From positions 124,001 through 188,000 of the forward strand of contig NZ_VFID01000001.1 in the NCBI RefSeq assembly GCF_006542425.1: a DNA stretch of 64,000 bases, written 5' to 3'. The position numbers and the translations under genes were made by a program. Source of the stretch: Pseudoxanthomonas sp. z9. Lineage in GTDB: Bacteria; Pseudomonadota; Gammaproteobacteria; Xanthomonadales; Xanthomonadaceae. Positions 27,098 to 34,060 of the stretch are shown one piece after another (position 1 is the first letter of the stretch; each line of letters begins with the position of its first letter). The notes under the pieces were generated by a model. It was given only the letters and a program-made list of their open reading frames with translations, ran no database searches and was not told where the DNA came from.

Positions 27098-28075
27098 TCA
27101 ACGCGCAGAGGTGTCCGGCGCCTCGTCCCCATCATCCTCGTCTTCCGGACCGACCCACCAGTTCCAGCCTTCCTGATGCTCGGGAACCGGGCATTCACGT
27201 GCTTCGATGGCAGCGACCGAGCGGCCGGATCCCTGCGCCATCCAGCCCCGCAGCAGCGTTTCGACCGAATGACGGCTCTGGGCGGCGATACCGAGACTGC
27301 GCTCGAGCTGCCAATCGTCGCTGGTGTCGTCCTGTTCGGAATGGAGATGGGGAGTCCCATAGCTGCAACGCATGCAGTAGTTGCGGATGCTGCTGGTCCA
27401 GTCTTCCGTGTAACCGATACCGGGGGCGGCCGCTTCAAGCAGTGCCATCACATCGTCCGGTCCCGGACTGGAAACGAACACCACGAAAGTCTGGAACTCG
27501 GAAACAACCAGCCGTTCGAGTTCGTTGAACACCGGTACGTCCCGCTCTCCGTCGAAACGACGACCGGTTGCCGCGCCATCATGGAGCACGATATCGCCGA
27601 AGCGATGTCCGCTTTCGGGCAGTGGGACGTTGAGCAGCCGGGCGCGGACCGGGTCGATACGTTGCACGAATACCGTTTCACCTGCATCCCAGGGGTTCAG
27701 GCGGACCACTGCCACCCCATGATTGCCTTCAATGGGGCCGTCGCCCTCCTGAACGCGGACACCGCAGGCCGCCCACAGGCGGCGGGCCTGTGTCCATTCG
27801 CCCAGCGCGGTGGCGGCGATGGCGGCGTTCCAATGCTCCGCCTCGTCCATCTCGTCGGATAACTCGATCGCGCGCAGGTTGTGGTGCAGCGATACCGGCC
27901 AGTCCATCAGGTACTTGTGTGCGAGGCCGCGCATGTAGTGGTAGTGGGAGCGATCAGGGCAGTGCATGAGCAAGCGCTCGAATGCGGACGAGGCTTCACG
28001 CAGATCCCCACGGTGCATGGCGTCGTATGCCCGCGCATGCAGGGTGGCGAGTGTTTCCTGGGAAGTTTCGGTCAT
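27098..28075 (-). CDS. TPR-containing protein of unknown function
   Basis: About 325 residues. The first 110 form three tetratricopeptide-like helix pairs (YDAMHRGDLREASSAFERLL, YHYMRGLAHKYLMDWPVSLH, WNAAIAATALGEWTQARRLW). A mostly beta region follows (GVAVVRLNPWDAGETVFVQR, DIVLHDGAATGRRF), with a Cys/His-containing segment NYCMRCSYGTPHLHSE and an acidic tail EDEDDGD. The ATG at 28075 follows a weak GGCGGAA site; in-frame starts further upstream are possible. No signal peptide. It is divergent from thpR. Confidence 0.65.
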   Translation of the reverse strand: MTETSQETLATLHARAYDAMHRGDLREASSAFERLLMHCPDRSHYHYMRGLAHKYLMDWPVSLHHNLRAIELSDEMDEAEHWNAAIAATALGEWTQARRLWAACGVRVQEGDGPIEGNHGVAVVRLNPWDAGETVFVQRIDPVRARLLNVPLPESGHRFGDIVLHDGAATGRRFDGERDVPVFNELERLVVSEFQTFVVFVSSPGPDDVMALLEAAAPGIGYTEDWTSSIRNYCMRCSYGTPHLHSEQDDTSDDWQLERSLGIAAQSRHSVETLLRGWMAQGSGRSVAAIEARECPVPEHQEGWNWWVGPEDEDDGDEAPDTSAR

Positions 28076-28222
28076 TTCCGCCGCGATGTGGAATGTCCAT
28101 TGCATTATGCATGTCGACAACCCGGACGGATTGCATCCTGGGGACGTCACGACGATCATCTCCTGACTGGATGATCATGGCGCATCCGGACGAGATTCAG
28201 GAATCGAGAGGATTGGGAGACC

Positions 28223-28801
28223 GTGGCAAGTAATCAGGGTGATCTTTTCGGCGATCCATTACCGCCATTGCATCGCCTGTTCTTCGCACTCCTGCCATCA
28301 GCGTCGGAGCGCGCGCAAGTCGCGGGCATGGCCGACGCATTGCGCGCCAGCCACCCGCATACGCGGTGGGTAAATCCGGAACGCTACCATCTGACCCTTC
28401 ACTACCTGGGCGAGAGCAGCGGTCCCCGGGAAGATTGGATGGCACGGGCGCGGGAAGCCGCGGAAGGGTTCAATGGCGAGGCATTCCATCTGCAACTGGA
28501 TCATCTCCTCCCGCTGGGCAATCCGCGGCGGCCGGCGCTCACGCTGGCGGCCTCGTCTTCCCCGGCGGAGTTGATCGGTTTCTGGCGTGGCCTGCAGGAG
28601 CGCCTGATCCGGGCCGGCTTCAAGGATCACGTCGGCAGGAGCTTCATGCCGCACCTGACCCTGGGCTACAGCGAGCCGCAGCCCGAAACGCCGGCGGTCG
28701 CGCCGATTGACCTGGCTCCCACCGGATTCGTGCTGGTCCAGAGTATCGAGGGGCGGGCGGATTACAGCTTTCTTGGCCACTGGCGTCTCGGCACAGGCTG
28801 A
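28223..28801 (+). CDS. thpR: RNA 2',3'-cyclic phosphodiesterase
   Basis: A 192-residue 2H phosphoesterase (LigT/ThpR). The two catalytic HxTx motifs are present as YHLTLHYLG (near residue 56) and FMPHLTLGY (near residue 147). HRLFFALLPS at the N-terminus and VLVQSIEGRADYSFLGHWRL at the C-terminus are typical. The start is GTG 28223 after a GGGAGA ribosome site. It opens 2',3'-cyclic phosphate ends of RNA. Its stop is 12 bases from the convergent TPR/transglutaminase-like gene. Confidence 0.93.
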   Translation: MASNQGDLFGDPLPPLHRLFFALLPSASERAQVAGMADALRASHPHTRWVNPERYHLTLHYLGESSGPREDWMARAREAAEGFNGEAFHLQLDHLLPLGNPRRPALTLAASSSPAELIGFWRGLQERLIRAGFKDHVGRSFMPHLTLGYSEPQPETPAVAPIDLAPTGFVLVQSIEGRADYSFLGHWRLGTG

Positions 28802-28813
28802 ATCCCTAACGCT

Positions 28814-29926
28814 TCAGCGCGGCTGCGGACCGAAGATACTCGGTTCACGCGGCCGCCGCAGTCGCTCCAGCTTGGCTTGGTACTGGGCGCGTGTCGCCCC
28901 CTCGCTCAACTCTTGGGCACGGGCGAGGGCATGGCCCGCGCGCCGCGCCTTGCCCAGATGCAGGTACGCCCGCGCCAACCCTAGATAGAACCTGTGTTCG
29001 CTGCCGAACAGCCGGATCGCGCGCTGGTAATAACTGATCGCGCCCTCGTAGTCGCCCGAACGCTCGTGTTGGAGGGCGAGCAGGAACTGATCGAATGGAT
29101 CGTGCGCACGGACCCGCTCCAACCGCCGCTGCAGCGGCTTGGCCTCGGCAATGCGGCCGCTGCGGTTGTAGAACGTCACCAGGTTGAATAGCGCGGACGA
29201 ATAGTTCTCGTTCAATGTCAGGGCGTGCAGGTAGGCGCGTTCGGCGCCCGCCGAGTCACCCCGCCGGAGCGCCGCCACGCCGGTGTTGTTCCAGAACGCC
29301 GGGTATCCGGGGCTGAGCGCACGGGCGCGGGCAAGGTATGCCTGCGCGCTGGCGGCATGGCCGGCGCTCAGGAGATCCACCGCGCGGTTGTTGTAGAACA
29401 TCGCGAACAGGTGTGTGTCGGGAATCGCCTCGGGCTGCTGTCGCGCGATGACCTGATCCCAGGCCACGTCCACGCTGAAGCGTTGGCGCCCGATGCGGAT
29501 GCCGGCATTGACATGGTTGTTGCGATAGACGGTGTTGCCCTCCTGGTACCAGGTCAGCACGTCCTCGATTTCCTGCGCGTAGGCCTGCAGTCCGTCCGCG
29601 CGCGCCAGTGCCACCACCATCAGGGTGAAGCTCAGGCAGTTCGCGCGCCCGGTCTGGTACGTCTGGCGGACGGTGTAGTTGGCACCGTTCTGGTACTGCA
29701 AACCCAGGCCGCCTTCCTTCGAGAACAGGAAATCGACCAGCCGGTTGAGTCGCGCGGAGGATTGGGCGTCGCCCGCCTGTGCCATCCATTGCCGGAACCG
29801 GTCCTGCAGTTCCGGGGGCACGGCCATGATTTCTTCGACCGTGGGCAGGTCGGAAGGAACCTGCGCATCCGGCAGCGGCGGCTGCGGCGAAAGCGCCAGG
29901 GCGGCGGCGAGCAACCACGTGGCCAT
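28814..29926 (-). CDS. Secreted transglutaminase-like protein with TPR repeats
   Basis: A 370-residue protein with a hydrophobic N-terminus (MATWLLAAALALSPQPP), probably a signal peptide. Residues 60-160 resemble a transglutaminase-like cysteine domain (GRANCLSFTLMVVALARADG carries the Cys; VNAGIRIGRQRFSVDVAWD the His/Asp region, though no clear His is seen there). Residues 175-345 are TPR repeats (YLARARALSPGYPAFWNNTG, YLHALTLNENYSSALFNL, YYQRAIRLFGSEHRFYLGLA). A periplasmic scaffold or peptidase-like role is possible. It is convergent with thpR. Confidence 0.7.
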   Translation of the reverse strand: MATWLLAAALALSPQPPLPDAQVPSDLPTVEEIMAVPPELQDRFRQWMAQAGDAQSSARLNRLVDFLFSKEGGLGLQYQNGANYTVRQTYQTGRANCLSFTLMVVALARADGLQAYAQEIEDVLTWYQEGNTVYRNNHVNAGIRIGRQRFSVDVAWDQVIARQQPEAIPDTHLFAMFYNNRAVDLLSAGHAASAQAYLARARALSPGYPAFWNNTGVAALRRGDSAGAERAYLHALTLNENYSSALFNLVTFYNRSGRIAEAKPLQRRLERVRAHDPFDQFLLALQHERSGDYEGAISYYQRAIRLFGSEHRFYLGLARAYLHLGKARRAGHALARAQELSEGATRAQYQAKLERLRRPREPSIFGPQPR

Positions 29927-30075
29927 ACGCGTACCTCCACGTCTTCGGCCAAACTCCGGTCGCCGCCAGTCTATTCCTTTCCGGGCCGGGTGGAGTGAAA
30001 ACGATGGGCGGGAAAGACAAGACGGAAGCGGGGATTACAAGACCTCCCGGACGTGGATCGTGGCAAGCTGCGCGG

Positions 30076-30546
30076 ATGAAAATCGAAGCCGCCACCAACG
30101 CCGATCTGCCTCGCCTGCTCGAAGTCTGGGAATCCGCCGTCCGCGCCACCCACCACTTCCTGGAGGAGGCCGACATTCAGATGTTCCGGCCGCTGGTGCG
30201 TGACGGCTATCTCCCTTCCGCCGAGCGTCTGGCGGTGGCGCGGGCCGCCGACGGCCTGCCGTGCGGATTCGTCGGCGTGGAGGCTGGCAAGGTGGAGATG
30301 CTGTTCGTCGATCCGGTCCATCACGGGACCGGGGCCGGCAAGGCGTTGCTCCGGCATGCGATTGAAAGCTGGGGCGCGAGCCGGGTGGACGTGAACGAAC
30401 AGAACCCGGGGGCGGTGGGTTTTTACCTGCACATGGGCTTCGAGCTGGAATCGCGGTCCGAGCGGGACGGACTGGGCAAACCGTTCCCGCTGTTGCACCT
30501 GAGGCTGTCCGAAGGCGCCCCGATGGCGCGGCGGCAGGCGCCATGA
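30076..30546 (+). CDS. GNAT-family N-acetyltransferase
   Basis: A 156-residue acyltransferase with an N-terminal strand-helix MKIEAATNADLPRLLEVWES, a core EMLFVDPVHHGTGAGKALLR that includes the acetyl-CoA pyrophosphate loop (HGTGAGK), and the C-terminal NPGAVGFYLHMGF. It resembles YjaB-type GNATs. Its last four bases overlap the trxC start (ATGA), so it is translated together with thioredoxin 2. Substrate unknown. Confidence 0.87.
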   Translation: MKIEAATNADLPRLLEVWESAVRATHHFLEEADIQMFRPLVRDGYLPSAERLAVARAADGLPCGFVGVEAGKVEMLFVDPVHHGTGAGKALLRHAIESWGASRVDVNEQNPGAVGFYLHMGFELESRSERDGLGKPFPLLHLRLSEGAPMARRQAP

Positions 30547-30992
30547 ACGAAACCCAGTGGCTGGTTGTTCCCTGTCCGGACTGCGGGGCGATGAACCGGC
30601 TGCCGCCGGAACGGCTCGGCCAGTCGCCCGGTTGCGGGCGCTGCCACCAGCCGCTGTTCCGCGGACGGCCGCTGGCGCTGACCACCGGCGATTTCGACCG
30701 CCACGCGCTGCGCAGCGAGCTCCCGCTGCTGGTGGACTTCTGGGCGCCGTGGTGCGGCCCATGCCTGGCGATGGCGCCGCAGTTCGAGGCCGCGGCGCAA
30801 GTGCTCGAGCCGGAGATGCGCCTGGCCAAGGTGGACACCGAAGCGGAGACCGCGCTGGCCGCCCGCTACGGCATCCGCGGCATTCCGACCCTGGTCCTGA
30901 TTCGCGCGGGGCGAGAACTGGGCCGTCAGTCCGGGGCGCTTTCGCGCGATCAGATCGTGGCGTGGGCCCGCCGCGTACTGGCCGGGGCCTGA
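30543..30992 (+). CDS. trxC: Thioredoxin 2 (zinc-ribbon thioredoxin)
   Basis: A 149-residue protein. The N-terminal zinc ribbon has CPDC (11-14) and CGRC (31-34), the mark of TrxC, followed by a thioredoxin domain with FWAPWCGPC active site and the cis-proline loop GIRGIPTLVL. It reduces protein disulfides in the cytosol and is usually induced by oxidative stress. It overlaps the GNAT gene by 4 bp. Confidence 0.94.
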   Translation: MNETQWLVVPCPDCGAMNRLPPERLGQSPGCGRCHQPLFRGRPLALTTGDFDRHALRSELPLLVDFWAPWCGPCLAMAPQFEAAAQVLEPEMRLAKVDTEAETALAARYGIRGIPTLVLIRAGRELGRQSGALSRDQIVAWARRVLAGA

Positions 30993-31098
30993 TCCGCGTC
31001 CGCCATGACTTCAGTCGGATACCGCTGGTCCGGACGGGCGTGCCACTATCGGCGGTTGTCGTGGCGCTCGCCACGCCCCGAACGGAGCCGAGACGCTG

Positions 31099-32835
31099 AT
31101 GAAGTCCTCCCGCCTGATGCTTGCCCTGTCCCTGAGCCTGTCCGCGTCCGCCCTGGCCCAGCAGCCCGACATCACCGACCTGACCCGTGACTCCGGGGTG
31201 CCGCGCGCGCCTGAACAGGAGGCGGTCGTGTTCGAGCATGCGGACCTGAGCTTCAAGGTCGTGCCGGCGGAAAAGGCCATCCAGGGCGACGCCCGGCTGA
31301 CCTTCCGGGCCAGGTCGCCGATCCAGCGGGTCGTCCTGGACCTGGACCGCAACCTGGCCATCAGCCGGGTCGAGGCCGACGGCGCCGTCCTGCCGGCCAG
31401 CGCCTGGCGCAACCCGGAAGGGCGGATGACCATCGATCTGCCCGCGCCGGTGGCGGCGGAGCGGCAGGTGAAGGTCCGCATCGTCTACGGCGGCAAGCCG
31501 CACGTGGCCAAGCGCGCGCCCTGGGACGGCGGCTTTGTCTGGGCGACCGCCCCGACCGGTGAACCCTGGGTCGCCTCGGCGGTGCAGGGCGAGGGCTGCG
31601 ACCTGTTCTGGCCCTGCATCGATCACCCGCAAGGCGAGCCGCTGGTCGTGGACCAGCACATTACCGTGCCGGCGCCGCTGGTCGCGGCCGGCAACGGCAT
31701 CGCCCTGGGCATGCAGGAAAAGGACGGCTGGCGCACCTACCACTGGCGCGCACGCGACCCCAACACCTATGCCATCGCCCTGAACATCGGTCCCTACGAG
31801 GAGATGAAGGGCGAATACCGCAGCCGCTTCGGCAACACCATTCCGCTGCACTTCTGGTACCTGAAGGGGCGCGAGGAAAAGGCGCGCGGCCTGTTCGCCG
31901 AGTTCCCGCAGGTGCTGGACTTCTTCGAGCGCAACATCGGCCCGTATCCGTTCGGCGACGAGAAGATGGGCGTGGTCGAAACCCCGCACCTGGGCATGGA
32001 ACACCAGACCATCAATGCCTACGGCAACGACTACAAGAAAGACAAGTACGGCTACGACTGGCTGTTGCAGCACGAGTTCGCCCACGAGTGGTTCGGCAAC
32101 CAGCTGACCAACGTGGACTGGGACGACATGTGGCTGCACGAGGGCTTCGGCAGCTACATGCAGCCGCTCTACCTGCAGTACCTGCGCGGCGAGATGGAGT
32201 ACCACGCCGCGCTGCTGGATCAGCGCGCCGGGCTGGTCAACAAGTATCCCATCGTGTCCGGCAAGAGCCAGACCGAGAAGACCGTCTACGACCGCGAACA
32301 CGGCCCCGGCCTGGACATCTACTACAAGGGCTCGCTGATGCTGCACATGCTGCGCGGGCTGATCGGCGACAAGGCCTTCTTCGCCAGCATCCGCCAGGCG
32401 GTGTATGGCACCGACACGCCGCAGCCGGGCAATTTCAAGCCGCGCTACGTCTCCACCCGCGACTACATCGATATCGTCCGCAAGGTGACCGGCCGCGACT
32501 ATGGCTGGTTCTTCGACGTCTACCTCTACCGCGCCGCGCTGCCGGAACTGGTCGTCGAACGCGACGCCAGCGGCCTGGACCTGCGCTGGAAAACCCCGGA
32601 CGACCTGCCATTCCCGGTGCCGGTGGAGGTCCGCGTCGGCGGGGTCGACGGCAAGGTCCAGACCGTGGCCATGGCCAACGGCCGGGGCCGGTTGGCGCTG
32701 GCCGAAGGGGAGACCTATACCCTGGACCCGGCTTCGCGCCTGCTGCGGGCGTTGCCGCATATCGTGGAGTACCAGCAGGACGCCGCGGCCCGGCGCAAGG
32801 CGGCGGAGGAGGCGGCCAAGGAAAAGGCACGCTGA
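31099..32835 (+). CDS. Secreted M1-family zinc aminopeptidase
   Basis: A 578-residue enzyme with a signal peptide (SSRLMLALSLSLSASALA, AQQ after the cut). The gluzincin site HEFAHEW is at residues 325-331 and the third zinc ligand Glu348 lies in WLHEGFGSY, exactly 18 residues after the second His. The upstream exopeptidase loop reads LGMEHQTINAYG in place of the common GAMEN. It is a periplasmic or outer-surface M1 peptidase, shorter than PepN and lacking the C-terminal helical ARM domain. It lies 102 bp before the borosin methyltransferase on the same strand, so a role in trimming the modified peptide is possible but speculative. Confidence 0.9.
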   Translation: MKSSRLMLALSLSLSASALAQQPDITDLTRDSGVPRAPEQEAVVFEHADLSFKVVPAEKAIQGDARLTFRARSPIQRVVLDLDRNLAISRVEADGAVLPASAWRNPEGRMTIDLPAPVAAERQVKVRIVYGGKPHVAKRAPWDGGFVWATAPTGEPWVASAVQGEGCDLFWPCIDHPQGEPLVVDQHITVPAPLVAAGNGIALGMQEKDGWRTYHWRARDPNTYAIALNIGPYEEMKGEYRSRFGNTIPLHFWYLKGREEKARGLFAEFPQVLDFFERNIGPYPFGDEKMGVVETPHLGMEHQTINAYGNDYKKDKYGYDWLLQHEFAHEWFGNQLTNVDWDDMWLHEGFGSYMQPLYLQYLRGEMEYHAALLDQRAGLVNKYPIVSGKSQTEKTVYDREHGPGLDIYYKGSLMLHMLRGLIGDKAFFASIRQAVYGTDTPQPGNFKPRYVSTRDYIDIVRKVTGRDYGWFFDVYLYRAALPELVVERDASGLDLRWKTPDDLPFPVPVEVRVGGVDGKVQTVAMANGRGRLALAEGETYTLDPASRLLRALPHIVEYQQDAAARRKAAEEAAKEKAR

Positions 32836-32881
32836 GGGGAGCGGAAGCCGGCGGCCGTCTCGATGCTGTCACGGCATTTTT

Positions 32882-32909
32882 TTGCATTGCGGCGGCTGGA
32901 CCGTTAGAT
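32882..32909 (+). promoter_or_regulatory. Candidate promoter of the borosin operon
   Basis: TTGCAT (32882-32887), a 16-base spacer and TTAGAT (32904-32909), 28 bases before the methyltransferase ATG. It sits in a short AT-rich patch between the M1 peptidase and the methyltransferase and would make the operon independent of the peptidase. Confidence 0.5.
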
Positions 32910-32937
32910 TTCGCTCTTTGAAACCTTCGGCGGCGCG

Positions 32938-33795
32938 ATGGACGTGCGGGGAAGCCTGGTCTGCGTGGGAACGGGGATGATGCTGGGGGCCCATATCTGC
33001 CCCCGCGCACGCGGCCACATTGAACAGGCGGACGTGGTCTTTCTTGCCGTTTCCGATCCCCTCGTCGAGTTGTGGGTGCAGGGGATGAATGCCGATGTCC
33101 GCAGCCTGCAACCGCTGTATGCGGAGGGCAAGTCACGTCGCGATACCTATGGGGAAATGGTGGAATCGATGCTGGTGGAAGTCCGCGCCGGAAAGCACGT
33201 CTGCGGTGCGTTCTACGGCCATCCCGGCGTATTCGCGCTGGCGCCGCATCTGGCGATAGAGCGGGCCCGCGAGGAAGGATTCGAAGCGAGCATGGAGCCC
33301 GGCGTTTCGGCGGAAGACTGTCTCTATGCCGACCTGGGCATCGATCCGGGCACCTATGGCTGCCAGCATTACGAAGCCAGCCAGTTCATGCTCTACCAGC
33401 GGCGCATCGATCCCTCCGCATATCTGATCCTCTGGCAGGTCGGCCTGGCTGGCGACCGAAGCCTGCGGCGATTCAGTACCTCGTCCGCCGAACGGCAGTT
33501 GCTGGTCGACCTGCTGGCGCAGGATTATCCGTTGGATCATCCGGTGATCGCCTATGAAGCGGCTACCTTGCCGATCACGCAACCGCGCCAGGAGCGGTTC
33601 CCGCTGTCGGCCTTGCCGACGATGGAATTGAACCTGCAAACCACTCTGGTCGTGCCTCCGGCATGCCCGATGCAGCCCAACCAGGATTTGCGCCAAAAGC
33701 TCGAATTGCTGGGAACCGTGGCCAACCGCGCCGCGGCTTCCTTCCACCACCAACCGCAGAGGACGCATCATGTCAAACGCAATACGTTTTCTTGA
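32938..33795 (+). CDS. Borosin-type peptide backbone N-methyltransferase (tetrapyrrole-methylase fold)
   Basis: A 285-residue SAM-dependent enzyme of the tetrapyrrole-methylase superfamily. GSLVCVGTGMMLG (residues 5-17) is the first SAM loop. SRRDTYGEMV (66-75), FYGHPGVFAL (92-101), MEPGVSAEDCLYADLGIDPG and HYEASQFMLY follow the split-borosin enzymes typified by SonM of Shewanella. Tyr61, Arg67/68, Tyr71 and Tyr93 fit the Tyr/Arg cluster needed for amide N-methylation in OphMA and SonM. Cobalt-precorrin and 16S rRNA (RsmI) methylases share the fold but not the RRDTY/YGHPGVF/EASQF set. Its last 26 bases overlap the precursor gene, a rule-like pairing for enzyme and substrate. Cytosolic. Confidence 0.85.
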   Translation: MDVRGSLVCVGTGMMLGAHICPRARGHIEQADVVFLAVSDPLVELWVQGMNADVRSLQPLYAEGKSRRDTYGEMVESMLVEVRAGKHVCGAFYGHPGVFALAPHLAIERAREEGFEASMEPGVSAEDCLYADLGIDPGTYGCQHYEASQFMLYQRRIDPSAYLILWQVGLAGDRSLRRFSTSSAERQLLVDLLAQDYPLDHPVIAYEAATLPITQPRQERFPLSALPTMELNLQTTLVVPPACPMQPNQDLRQKLELLGTVANRAAASFHHQPQRTHHVKRNTFS

Positions 33796-34060
33796 ATCAC
33801 TGGGGCAGAACCCGGCACTGTCGCGCTTGTCGGCCGAACAGCTGCAGGAAATGATCGATTCGCTCGAGTTGAGCGGCAACGAAAGCGACGCCCTGCGCCG
33901 CCAGGACGCGGCCGCGCTAGCCGACGCGCTGGAAAAGCGCGCCCCGTTGTACTGCATCCTCTGGGAGCCTGGCCAGGAGCCGAGTCCGCTGGATACCCCG
34001 GACGACACGGAACCGCTGCGCGATCCGACTCCGGATGGCGACGCGCCGGAAGAGGAATAA
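33770..34060 (+). CDS. Candidate borosin RiPP precursor (split type)
   Basis: A 96-residue protein starting inside the methyltransferase gene, with an AGAGGA ribosome site. Residues 1-57 are predicted helical (AIRFLESLGQNPALSRLSAE, LADALEKR) and resemble the borosin-binding domain of SonA-type substrates (FxxxLGQ-x-x-L start). A short hydrophobic strand PLYCILWEP (59-67) follows at the place where SonA is methylated, so Cys62-Trp65 are the likely backbone N-methylation sites. The last 29 residues are an acidic Pro/Thr/Asp tail (TPDDTEPLRDPTPDGDAPEE). No signal peptide. Assignment rests on the adjacent enzyme, domain layout and the start motif; the core is a prediction. Confidence 0.78.
   Translation: MSNAIRFLESLGQNPALSRLSAEQLQEMIDSLELSGNESDALRRQDAAALADALEKRAPLYCILWEPGQEPSPLDTPDDTEPLRDPTPDGDAPEEE

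Noticed and set aside
32938-33795. Reading the methyltransferase as a cobalamin or rRNA (RsmI) methylase
   Set aside because: No cobalamin genes nearby, RsmI signature regions absent, and the RRDTY, YGHPGVF and EASQF segments plus the overlapping small gene fit borosins better.
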